NCBI GenBank assembly: GCA_001792895.1 | Contig: MARA01000025.1 | Location: forward strand, 1 to 64,000 | Origin: Lentinus brumalis | Lineage: Eukaryota > Basidiomycota > Agaricomycetes > Polyporales > Polyporaceae | Length of the DNA: 64,000 bases | Direction: 5' to 3' | Part shown: positions 43,901 through 54,343 of the stretch, piece by piece | How the letters are laid out: each line of letters starts with the position of its first letter | Position numbering within the stretch: the first letter of the stretch is position 1 | Position numbers and translations under genes: made by a program | The notes under the pieces: generated by a model | What the model was told of the DNA's origin: nothing | The model's input: only the letters and a program-made list of their open reading frames with translations | Database searches by the model: none

Positions 43901-45569
43901 CTGCGCAGTGGGTGGGGACCCCGGACCTCGGACTGTGGTATAGCTGCCGGTGAGAGACCGGGTTTGGAGAAGGCGCACTTCCAGCACCAGGGAAGCTCGA
44001 GTGGAGGCTTGCGCGGCGCGAACGAGGATGCAAGGTTAGCATTGAACGCGTTACGCGTTATCTCCTGAGCTTCACTGGCACGCCTACCTTGCCGCTTGCG
44101 TCCTGGATTCGACGCGTCCTCTGGAGAACCCGCTGCGTATCGGAAGGCGAGCCAGGCGAGTGCCTGAGCAGCGCTGACGTCGCCTTCGACGGGCGGTCCC
44201 GAGGCTCTGAGTTCTGAGTTCTGAGTGCCTCTCGGGTGCTATGCTGTCGTGCGGCGTGTCTCGTCAGTCGCACGTTTCCGGAACGCGGACTCGAACGGCG
44301 AACTCACGATGTGTTGCCCCTCTGGAGACGTCCCAGAGCCGCGAACGCACAACGTGTGATCCCTTGTGTCACTATCGTAGTGGGGCCCGAAGACGAGGGC
44401 TCGCTCCACGTGAGTAGACAGATGCCTCGCGAAACGAAGGTGGCCGGTTGATTTGACGTCCGAGTCAGCGAGCCGGCACCCCACGCCTCCTTCGAATATG
44501 AAGCTCCCTGAGTCCAAGTATCCCGCTAGGTCCGACGCGTTGTGTCCAGTCGCCAGTGCCCAGTCGAGAGCACGCTGCAGAGATAGACGTAGGATGCCTG
44601 GGCCATGGAGCTGAAGCCGGACGAGTGACGGCATTCGTATTGAACCCGGACGGTCCCGAAGCTTCGACTTCGACTCGGACGCTATCACTGCAGTACAATG
44701 CCGTCTAATCAGCTGGCCGGCGACTGGAGCTCGAACGGCGAACTCACAATAAAGGACGCCTCAGCGTTAGTGCCACTTGCCAGAGCGCAGGCGCATGCGA
44801 ACGGATGCCCAGGTGCACCATGCCGTGCGTCGGGTACTGCCATACATGTGGCGCAAGGATCATAGATCGACTAGCACGTCAGCGCGTGCGACCACTGATA
44901 TTGGCAGTCGAGAACCCCAGGCCTACGGACAGAGCACGAGAGCGCGGTCGACTCATATCGAACAACAACAAGTCGCAAGTTGCAGCTACGAGGAGCGACG
45001 ACCCCATTGTGAGCACGAGGCACGAGAGCACGAGAGCGCGAGAGCGCGGCCGACGTGGGGGGAATCGGTCGGGCCACCGACGTTCATCATACCGAACACC
45101 AAGTCGAAGTTGCAGCTGTGAGGACCGAGGACCGAGGACCGAACCGCCAGTTCCGGACTCCGACCAGTGTATATTGTGTGCACGACATATTGAATACTGA
45201 TGAGTTCGAATCACCGTCCCGGAGAACGCAGCCTGTTGGACAGCCTCGAGAGTCAAGCTACAGGCGTACGAGTACACGTAGAACGCCGGCGATAGGTCTG
45301 AATCCCGGTCCTCGAGGCTTGGAGCTTGAGGCTTGAGGCTTGACAGCTTGCACGCGGAGATCCGAGAGACTGAGGAGAAGCGCAAGAGAGCGTCGCTCGC
45401 TCGCCAGTCCCAGTCCACTAGTCACCAGCATATGCCAGATAGCCTTCGTATTTCAGATCAAAGCCGACTCCCGAGGCAGGCGAGCGCGGGCCGTGCGCGT
45501 GAAGCTTGAGTTGAAGCTTGAAGATACGCTCAGTTCATGTTGAAGCCCGAAGGTTACCGTAAGTAGGTG

Positions 45570-45615
45570 AAAGGCTGCAGCTCTTCAAGCTTCAAGCTTC
45601 AAGCTTCAACCTGCA
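45570..45615. repeat. AAGCTTC short tandem repeat
   Basis: TTCAAGCTTCAAGCTTCAAGC lies at about 45577-45610. Related GAGGCTTGA/GAAGCTTGA words flank it on both sides for some 300 bases. Similar CTCAAGC runs recur near 49885-49955. Confidence 0.7.
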
Positions 45616-46096
45616 GCAATGCTGGCTGTCAGATCTCAGAACTTGACGCTGTAGACTCAGGGAGGCGAGGCCGCACCAGAGTCCAGTACGAGAGTTGGCC
45701 CGAGGAGGAGGAGGATCTCATGATGGACTCCATGCAAACTCAGGTCATGTTGAGAAGCCGATCCAGTTCGAACCAGCCCGGCCCCGAGCTCGCCGCCGGC
45801 TCCGCCCACCGCTACCGGCACTGTCGCTCACGCCGTCATCCCAACATCCAGCTCACTCTCCTGCTCTGCCCTATGATGCCGCTGCCTCGTATGCACATCA
45901 CCACCTCTAGCTGCAAGCTTAGCACTTCTCGCTCGCTTCGGTGACTTCTAGCATGGCGCACGCTCTGGACGGCAACCGCAACCGCGCCTCGCCTCGCAAG
46001 CCAAAACAAGCTCTGACAAGTTACAAGCTTCAGGCCCGCTGCGTCCTTCGTCCTTCGTCCTTCGTTCACGCTTCGCCGCACCTCCCACACGCCTCC

Positions 46097-46256
46097 GCAT
46101 TCGCGAGTCAGCAACGTTTCCGAACCCCGACGTACCTGCTCGTGGACCATCCCGCACCTGAGGGCCTCTGCACGCCTTCGCATTCGCGAGTCAAAAACGG
46201 TCCCGAATCCCGACGTACCTGCTGCTCCGCAACGCATCCCGCACCTGAGGGCCTGA
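46097..46256. repeat. ~80-bp tandem duplication
   Basis: CGCATTCGCGAGTCA starts two adjacent units. Both continue through CCCGACGTACCTGCT and CATCCCGCACCTGAGGGCCT. Their internal sequence has diverged by about 15-20%. Confidence 0.8.
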
Positions 46257-47961
46257 TGTCCGTCGTGCGCTCGTCCCGAGGTCTTCGCCGTTCGCATGGC
46301 AGCGCGGGATCGCCTGGCAGTCCGGCTCGTCACTTGTCTTCCCTAGGCCTAACGCAGCCAACGATCCGACAAGCGTACAAGCATGTAAGTCCAGCGTGGC
46401 ACGAGGGCCGACTGGCGGACTCGGAACCTGCCCCCATGCAGTAGCTCGAGGCTCGAGCCTCGCGCACGCGTGCGTCGTCGTATCCGTGTCCCCTATGAGT
46501 CTGACGCGTGTAGGATCGTTGACTCGTACAAGGTGAGCATATCCCTCTTTCAGCATCGCGTTCGTCTCCCGTTCGCCCGCAGGTGCCAGCTTCTTGCGCA
46601 CGCCGCAGTGCGCACGAGTGTGCATTTCGCACAGTACAGTACGCGAGAGCCGGGCTGATCCTCGGCTCATCCAGTTCTATTCACTCCGGGGCTGCATCGC
46701 TCCTGAGGCCAGCGTGGTACACACCGTACTTTGAGAGTACACACACGACACGATATGCATTGTTCATTGTTTACTTCTTGAACATGCCATGCTGGTCATG
46801 GGGACGCATCACGTACGCGCATACGTACGTCGGCTACTCTCTCGGCTACTTGAAATCGCCCCAAATTCAGTCCAATATGCATTGCCAGGGCGCCCTGCGT
46901 ACGACGTGCGACGTGCGTACGTTACCGTGCACGACACACCCGGTCGGTGTATTACGGTGACCGAACAAGTCCACTGAACACCGAACGTCGACCGGCCCCG
47001 CCTCTGCTCGTGCTCGGCTCGCAGGCGTACGGCTCCGTGCACCGTGCACCGTGCGGTTGCATTTGTATCCAAGCAGCCAGGCCTTCTTCTCTTGCATCGC
47101 CCTCGCCTTCTCTGATTCAGATGCGTCTTGGCACATGCAGCCCATTCACTCCCGGCAACCAAGAGCACAACTCCTGACAGCTCTGTCCACAGATCCGACT
47201 GGATCTCCCGCGGGCCCTCCGCGGACATGCGCGCCCTCGGCGATCACGCGCACGTGCAGAGGCGGGAGGGCAGACGCACCCCCGCCCCCACACGCCCGCA
47301 CGGGGTGCTGTCGACGATGAAGCACCCGGGGGCGCGGTTGGATGCTCGTATTGAGTCACCGAGCCCGAGCCGGTCGTCAATGCTACACCCAGCGCGGACG
47401 CGAGCGAGACGTCGACGTCGGAGAAGCGAGTACGCAGAGAGCCTCTGGAAGAGACGCGAGGATGGTGCTCTCGGCATGTGCGTAGTTGCCAGAGAGGCGC
47501 GAGGGCGGGTGCGGGAGGCCGCGCATTCAGCTAGCCAGGTCGGCCCGGGGCAGCTCATGGAAGGCGCGTGCAGCTTGATGCTTGGTGCGTGGAGGTTGTA
47601 TGCGTGGCGGGGACGCGAAAAGGCAGGGCGCTATGGCAAAAGCGGCTATGGCGGGAAAGCGGGACCGGGCACGCACCAGGAAGGGCAGGAAGACGACCAG
47701 CGTGGGAAGGCAGGGTGGCAGGGAGGGAGCGTGGGACGGCGATCGTGGCGACAACCAACGCAGAAGCAGCCCCCCGAGCCCGCCAATGCGCGAGGGCAGC
47801 TGCCATATCGGAGGGGGGGACGTGGGACGACGTTGGAGGGACCGCGGAGGGGACTTCCGCGGATCGGGGGACGGTCCTCGGTAAGCCCGCCGGCCCTAGG
47901 CACGCTCCCCGCAGCCCAGTGGGATTCGAAGCTGCAGCGATTCGCGTCCCTCGCCCGTCCT

Positions 47962-47967
47962 TATAAG
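47962..47967 (+). promoter_or_regulatory. TATA box of the methyltransferase gene
   Basis: TATAAG lies about 41 bases before the ATG at 48008, followed by a C/T-rich leader. Confidence 0.5.
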
Positions 47968-48007
47968 CCCCAGCTCTTCCTCCTCCCCTTCTGCCCGCCA
48001 CCCCGCC

Positions 48008-48837
48008 ATGTCCCTCGTCCGCGCCCCCCTCGTCCTCCTCCACGCCGTCCTCTACCAGTTGGCCAGCACCCCGCCAAACAAGACCCCCCGAGCGGCCGCT
48101 ACGACAACACCGAGTCGTCTTGGATCAAAATCGCCCCCCTCATCTTCAAGGTACGTCCCCCGCCCCGCGTTTCGCGACGCGAACGACGCCGCCACGCGTT
48201 CCCACCCCGCACGTCCCTGTCACCCGACGCTAACCCTCCCCAGATCCAGCAGCCGCTCGTCTGGCTCTGCACCGTCGCCGACATCCTCCTCGTCGCCTCC
48301 CAGCATCTCCCCCGCTCCGCCCTCTCCACCGCCCTCCCCGCCGTCCTCTGCCCCGCCGCCTCCTCCGCCCACTCCTCCATCCGCCCCACCCTCCCCTTCT
48401 ACGCCGGCCTCGCCCTCGTCGCCGCCGGCACCCTCCTCCGCCTCGCCTGCTACCGCTCCCTCGGCCCCTTCTTCACCTTCGACCTCGCCCTCCTCCCAAA
48501 GCACAAGCTCATCACCTCCGGACCCTACTCCGTCGTCCGCCACCCCGCATACGCAGGCTCCCTCCTCGTCCTCGCCGGCCTCGGCCTCGCAGACCTCTCC
48601 CCGGGCGGCTGGATCGCAGAGTGCGTCTCCGCCGGGTCCACATCGGGCTCCGGCTCGAGAGTGGGCACCGGCCTCGCGTCCGCGTGGGCCGTCTTCGCCG
48701 TCTGGTACGTCTGGTGGATGAGCGTCGGCATCCGGCGCGCGCGCATGGAGGACGCCGCGCTCAGGAACGAGTTTGGACGCGAGTGGGACGCGTATGCGGG
48801 CCGCGTCCGCGCGTGGTTCTTCCCCGGGCTGCTGTGA
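48008..48837 (+). CDS. Isoprenylcysteine carboxyl methyltransferase-family membrane protein, one frameshift
   Basis: ICMT-family enzymes methylate the C-terminal prenylcysteine of Ras-like and pheromone proteins at the ER. Exon 1 (48008-48150) starts MSLVRAPLVLLHAVLYQLAS and ends SSWIKIAPLIFK. A 93-nt intron follows, then exon 2 (48244-48837). Several hydrophobic segments precede the family signature: FDLALLPKHKLITSGPYSVVRHPAYAGSLL, later MEDAALRNEFGREWDAYAGRV, ending FFPGLL. Within exon 1 the frame changes at a CCCCCC run (about 48084-48089). Seven Cs would make it continuous. That looks like an assembly error, but an inactivating deletion cannot be excluded. An open frame extends upstream to about 47128 but is GC-rich noise. 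Confidence 0.8.
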
Positions 48838-50833
48838 AGGCGCGTCGTGTCCGCCCCCTCTCTCGCCGCCTTGCGCGTCGGCGCGTTCGATTTCCGTTCC
48901 GCTGGGCTCGGGGATGGTGCGTGTCGTTTGTGGGCGTGCGAGTGTGCGAGACTGACTGATTGCGCGTGCAGGCGCAACTCGACGTCGATATCCAATCCGC
49001 ACCCGCTGCCGCAAGAGCGCGCAATGTACTCTATTTATCCCCATCACCCCCACTTCGTTCTCCGCTGCACACTTCGTGGCATCTTGTAGACTCATCGGCA
49101 ACGGTCAGGGTACCCAGCATATCCGATTCCCAGCTCGGACCGCCGTGTACGTGTATGTGTATCATGCATCATTACGCTCTCAATATCACCATCGCTTTGC
49201 GCTTTCGCTTTCGCGCAGTCTCGACAGGTCCACGCATGTCTTCGCCCTCGTGCTCTCGCGCCACGGGCGTGTACAATACGGCGTACGCAAGCAACGACAT
49301 CTGAGACCCCGAACGTGTACGGACGCGCGGTCCTGCGGTGCGCAGGGGGCGGTGGACGTGGACCTTGTGCGGCCGCACATCTGAAGTTTGAACGCCTATC
49401 TGACAAGGGTGTGTATGTGTGTGTGCCAGCGACATACTTATGGGCGTCCGTTCCCTCCCGCACTCACCATGGATAGTCTAGTACAGGTATGGTGACACGT
49501 GCACTGGCGATCGTATGCGCTGAGCACCCGAGCATGCGGGCGATACGGGGTGGGTGTTCGTTCGCGTGTGCGGTACGATACGACACGCCAGTGGCCGCGG
49601 TACCGGTCACCGTGCGTACGACAGGCGACAGACGACAGTGAACCCCCCCAAGTCCGACAGTCAAGCCAAGTACTTGTACACGCTTGGACTCACTCTCCTC
49701 GCCTCCCCGCCTCCTTGCCGCCTACCGCCTGCGGCCTGAGACCTGAAGATGCGCGGGGAGGTCGCGCTGAGCCTGAGTGTCCCCGGCAGCCTCACGCGGC
49801 GCGTGGCGTCGATGACCGCGTGAGGCGTGAGGCATGAGGCGTGAGCCGGCGTGCGTACGTACGTACTCTGAGCGAGATCGCGAACTGCTCAAGCCTCAAG
49901 CCTCAAGCATCCGCTTGAGCTTCAGGCTCAAGAACAAGAACAAGCTCAAGCTCTGCCTCTCGGGACCCATCATATGTAGCTCGAGAGTCGCGCCTGGCGT
50001 GCGGCGTTCCGCTGCAAGGGTTGAACGTTGACTGGCCTCGAATCTTGATGCCTGATGTCTGATGCCTGATGCCTAATGTGAACGTTTGGACCCTCGCCGC
50101 GCCGCATGCTCACGGTGGCCCCACCGGATGGGGGATAGCCTAGCTCCATGCAAGTATGGTTCACAAGCCGCTACTGAACGCCACCGTACACAACAACACC
50201 GCCACCGTCACGGCGGGCCCGCCAACCAGGTTGAGCTTGACTCTCGAGCGGAGTCCGTGTGCCGAGCGTATGTAGCCCTAGCTACGGCTTGGATCGTTGT
50301 GCGGGGGAGCGTATGTATGTATGTATGTATGTGCTGAACTCACGAATCCGCCGCTTCCCGAATCTCGAGGTGGTCGAGCACCGTCAACGGGCCGTTCGGA
50401 ATCGGTCGCCAACTTCTCGTCTATCACTGGCACTAGGAGTGTCTTCGGGGTTCCGATCCAGATCTCAGACTGCAGAGTTCAGACTGCAGAGTTCAGAGTT
50501 CAGAGTGCATACACCAGCGCGATGTCAGCGAACGCGTACTATATACGCACACCCGCTGCTCGAACCAGTAGCGCAACTTGCTCGCTCGCACTCGCAAACA
50601 ACGCAAACGGCCTGCCTGACGGAGCCCCGGCTACTCAGTAATCAATCTTCATACACGCTGTCTTCGGAATCGTACATGCCTCGACCGACCAGCCTCGCGA
50701 TTAACCTACACGTTCCATCGCAGAACGAACACGAACCAGCAACTTCACCTCCTTACTCACTCAAGCTCTCCCTACGAGCATCCCTCCCTCCCTTCCCCGG
50801 CGTCCGACCTCGATCCACGCCTACGCTAAACGT
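48838..50833. other. Intergenic, repeat-rich
   Basis: About 2 kb without a recognised gene. It has CAAGC/CTCAAG short repeats (49885-49955), a GATGCCT-type repeat (50049-50080), a GTAT tetranucleotide run (50311-50332) and CAGAGTTCAGA repeats (about 50465-50505). A long plus-strand frame across 50259-51701 is mostly antisense to the dioxygenase gene. Confidence 0.55.
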
Positions 50834-52339
50834 CTACGCCACCGCGATCGCACGCTGCCCTCCAGCGTCCGCCTCCACCGCCTTCCTCGCCTCACCCCTT
50901 TCCCTCTCCCCCTCCCTCGCCCGCGCCTGCTCGACCCGCGCCCTCTCCTCCTCCAGCATCTTTGCCTGTATCCCCACCCTCGCCGGCACCACGCTCCGCC
51001 TCTCCCCCGTCGGCGCAAACTCCAACCTCTCCACCCCCAACGCCCTCAGCGTCTTCCGCTCCACCAAACTGTACTCGTCCGGGTCCGCACGCGCAAAGCA
51101 GAACGGCGCCCGCAGCGCAACGGGCGGGTTCGTGATCACGCGCGGGACCCTCAGGTGGTTCTTGCTCGCCGAATGCAGCATCAGCGGGTGCAGCAGCACC
51201 ACGTCCCCCGTCTCCCCCGTCAGCTCCACGAACCGCGCGCACTTCTGCACCTCCCGCAGGTGGCTCCAGTACCCCGGCGCCGTCTTCGCGGCCTCGACGA
51301 ACGCAGCGTCCAGCGGCTTGTCCGAGAGCGTCGCGAACGTGCTGGGCACGAACGACAGCCGCGCGGGGACGACGCCCTCCGGGTGCGCCGCGAGGTACCG
51401 CGCGATCATGTCGATCCCCTCCGGGGCGATGTACGTCGCCCCGCCCGCCGGCGCGATGTCCGAGAACAGCGGGATCACCAGCAGCGCCTGCTCGGGCGAG
51501 TCGAGGAAGTGCACGAAGAAGTCGCCGTCGACGTGCCAGTTGTCGAGCTCCTGCGGGCGGCGAGGGGGGTCTGCCACGGAGAGCGTGGGGAGCCCGAGGT
51601 TCACGATGAACGAGTCGCCCCAGGCGGCGGAGGCCGGGTCGATGCGCTCTTCGCCCCCCAGGAGTTCTTTCATGATCTCCCACACCTGCGGGAGGGAGTG
51701 AGGAGATGCAGAGTCAGCGACATGCGGAGATCGAGCGGAAAGGATGAGTGGGGCACGAGAATGAGAACGGGGATGCGCCAAGACTCACTCTAGGCGCGAA
51801 CGTCGCGACGGGCTCGCGCTTGTGCGACGGCATGTGGATGCGCTCGCGGTCCCATGTCGACTTGTCCTCCGGGTCGAGCCCGAGGCGGACCCACATGTCC
51901 TGCGTGAACTGGGCCGCCTTTTCCTTCGAGAACGCCTGCTTCACGACGAGGTACCCGTTCTCCATGAAGAAGTCGATCTCCTCCGCTGTCCGCGGCGCAG
52001 AGGCGCAGATAGAGCGGGCGCAGGCGAGGCGAGGCGAGGCGAGTGGACGAAGGTCGCCGGTCGATTGCAACACGGTTCGATACGTACGTGAACGCCGGAG
52101 GAGGCAGGATATTCGCCGGAGAGTATGTTCGCCGGTCAACAATCACCACGCGGACGTGACAGCGAAGCATCGTCCCCGTTCATAGACGAGATCCAGAGGC
52201 AGAGCCGAAGGCGCAACGTGCATCGGGATGGAATGACAGAACGCGCGATGAAGAAAGAAGCCAGTACAGTCAGGCCCGCAGTCCGACGCATGCAGGCAGC
52301 GGAGCACTCACGGGTGAGATGCTTGTACTCCTTGACCAT
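50834..52339 (-). CDS. Phytanoyl-CoA dioxygenase (PhyH)-family protein
   Basis: This is an Fe(II)/2-oxoglutarate-dependent oxygenase. Substrates in fungi range from phytanoyl-CoA to secondary metabolites, and this one's is unknown. Exons 52339-52312, 51985-51789 and 51685-50834 join in phase to give 358 residues. The start encodes MVKEYKHLT, and splicing completes HLTPEEIDFFMENGYLVVKQ, the usual N-terminal family motif. The metal triad fits His126 and Asp128 (WHVDGDFF) with the distal His near 246 (LLHPLMLHSASKNH). An Arg near 257 would bind 2-oxoglutarate. The tail is unusually charged (EEERARVEQARAREGERER). Intron 1 is long (326 nt). The gene is intact and has a TATA box. Confidence 0.88.
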
Positions 52340-52425
52340 CTTGCGTTATTCTCGCGCACGTCGAGCTCGCGGCCTTCGCTGTATGCTGTCTGGGGCCAGC
52401 ACGCCCGGCCACACCTCGCGCTCGG

Positions 52426-52433
52426 TATATATA
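52426..52433 (-). promoter_or_regulatory. TATA box of the PhyH-family gene
   Basis: TATATATA lies 87 bases upstream of the minus-strand ATG at 52339. Confidence 0.55.
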
Positions 52434-52439
52434 CACGGT

Positions 52440-53594
52440 GAAAGTTCGGGTGGCGTCGTACAGGTCACCTGGGCCAACTAGGGCTCGCACGGTGGGCTCT
52501 CCTTGCGTCTGGCCGGGAGCGGAGAACTTTGAGACGGGGAGGCGAGTGGGGTCACGGGAAGGCCGATGAGGGATGATGTACGGCACGTATCACGGATAGC
52601 CTCCAAAATAGACGTGCGGAAGGAGCTCTGGAGCAGAGGCAGATCGTCAGTTACACTTTGGAACGGGAAGACGAACCTAGTTCTGCATCCTGTCTATGCA
52701 CATCGTGGATGATCAGCACGGGATAGCGGCCACCGTGTGTATACAGGAATGTTATGCCTCCACTGCCTGTCCCGTGGTCCGACGACGCCCGCTATCCGCT
52801 CAGAAATACCGCAGACCATCCCCGGGTTCGAGCACTTCTGGCTGTCAGGCAGCCGACCCGGCCGCACTCGTTTGCAGGCCGTATCTGCTTCGCAACGCGA
52901 CACTGTAAGGGGGAACGCGCATACTCCGCGGAGACCTGAATGCTTCTGTGCTGCTCATCGTCAACGTATCTCCTGACGTCAAGGCGACGTGGAACGGAAA
53001 GCGTGTAATGAGCCGATAACAAACGGGGACTTCAGTTGGTAGCTTAGCCAAAGACGTGAAAGTTGAGCTTACAGCAGGGTCGAAGTATGCGCATAGCTTG
53101 CCAAAGATGCAGACATGTTTCGACCAGTATGGGGAACGAATATGTGAATATTTCGCGGTTTTACAGTCGTCGATTGACCACGGCGAAAGCTACAAGATAG
53201 CACAACTTCAGAGTCTAAAGTAACCTTGCGAGATAACTCACCGACACGTCCAGGACGCAAGACTCGTAAGTTTCCCGCGTGCTCAGCCTTGATGAGCGCA
53301 TCTAGGGCGCCCTCCGCTGAGATTCAGCGCACCTTCAAGCTTGTGCGCGACAATTGTATGGGGATAGTCGCTGTGGCGGTTGAAAACCGACTGAAGATCG
53401 CGATTGGAAAGGATGGGGCTAAGTCTCATTTGTACAGATTTGCAGTGAACGAGGGGTGTTGTTACAGTTGCTGATAGACGACAACGAGAGCTACAAGATA
53501 ACACGACTTCTGCGCACCGGCACAGTCGATGAGAGCCAGACATGTTGTGCAGGAGGAGATGCACTGACCGAAACATCCAGGAACGTAAAACAGC
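52440..53594. other. Intergenic with a duplicated exon-like segment
   Basis: Two segments about 300 bases apart (about 53161-53210 and 53461-53510) share TTACAG, then GAAAGCTACAAGATA / GAGAGCTACAAGATA, then CAACTTC / CGACTTC. Both would read L-SYKI after an intron-like TTACAG acceptor. No full gene can be assembled around them. Confidence 0.4.
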
Positions 53595-54056
53595 TCAGTT
53601 GCCCGCGCTCGCAGTATTCTTGATGAGAGTCTCGTCAAAGGGGTCTCCGAATTCTGCGGTAAGAGTCAGCACCACTCGCCCTGTCGTCCTTGCGCAACCG
53701 ATGACAAAGAGACACTCACGAACTCGCAGCTGGTCTACGAGGCCCTGATCCACGAGATCGTCGCCTCTCTGGTTCCTCGAGGACGCGCCCTGGTCCCAGA
53801 TCCCGCCACCGCTACGTATATCCTTCCTCCTGCTCTTCGGGTCGCGCGCGCCCATTCCTCCGAACATCATACCGCCAGGAAGGCGGCGCTTTGCAGCTGC
53901 AGTCGCGAAACCGCTGCCGAAGGGGGCGATGGGTCCTTGCGAGACGAAGGGAGTAGGTTCTTCAGCGATGCCGCGCGGGAACTCCTCGATCTCGTTGTCG
54001 GGTGAGTCGGATGAGGACTCTGAAAGAGTAGGAGATGTGCGTCCGGGTGAGTTCAT
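53595..54056 (-). CDS. Small conserved-looking hypothetical protein (131 aa)
   Basis: Exon 1 (54056-53720) and exon 2 (53653-53595) are separated by a 66-nt GTGAGT...CGCAG intron. The start chosen is MNSPGRTSPTLSESSSDSPD, which skips a poly-Pro leader likely to be untranslated. The sequence goes from an acidic Ser-rich N-terminus (NEIEEFPRGIAEEP), through FGSGFATAAAKRRLPGGMMFGGMG, to a charged end: GDDLVDQGLVDQLR then VQFGDPFDETLIKN. The last part looks like a conserved domain, but I cannot name it. No membrane segment or signal peptide is seen. Confidence 0.55.
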   Translation of the reverse strand: MNSPGRTSPTLSESSSDSPDNEIEEFPRGIAEEPTPFVSQGPIAPFGSGFATAAAKRRLPGGMMFGGMGARDPKSRRKDIRSGGGIWDQGASSRNQRGDDLVDQGLVDQLRVRECLFVIGCARTTGRVVLTLTAEFGDPFDETLIKNTASAGN

Positions 54057-54343
54057 TACGATCGGGGAGCTTCGAGGAGGAGGAGGAGGAGGAGATGATG
54101 AGGGCCGGTGGCAAGCTAAGTATGGCAAGGACTGTGGCGTGCTGTGGCGGAGAGCTAGGACATGAGCGCCTACCGAGCTCCTCCGCCTCAACATTTCCTC
54201 ATCATCATCCCTACTCGTGATTGCCTCCCCCATCAGCACTTCGAGCGTGTATACAGGTCACGAATCCATACTACATACTGTAAGTACTTAGTGTCCTCCA
54301 TCACGGTGAGAGCCTTTCCTGTATCTGTTGACGACTCCGGAGA

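Larger units (their letters stand above)
40956..48007. other. 7-kb gene-poor, repeat-rich region
   Basis: No gene could be supported. Frames of 100-200 codons occur on both strands but overlap each other and lack motifs. A short coding-like scrap lies at about 41500-41650. The DNA is full of short direct repeats: AAGCTTC-type units near 45570-45615, GAGGACCGAGGACC near 45121-45142, GAGAGCGC words near 45010-45050, and GTCCTTC repeats near 46050. There is also an 80-bp tandem duplication at 46097-46256. This is unusual for a window whose other parts carry a gene every 2-3 kb. Confidence 0.55.

Noticed and set aside
47128..48007. Upstream extension of the methyltransferase frame
   Set aside because: The extension is Arg/Gly-rich without motifs, and a TATA box and C/T-rich leader place the start at 48008.
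50259..51701. 480-codon plus-strand frame
   Set aside because: Mostly antisense to the PhyH-family exons, which carry the metal-binding residues and correct splice phases. Its own translation is Ser/Pro/Arg noise.
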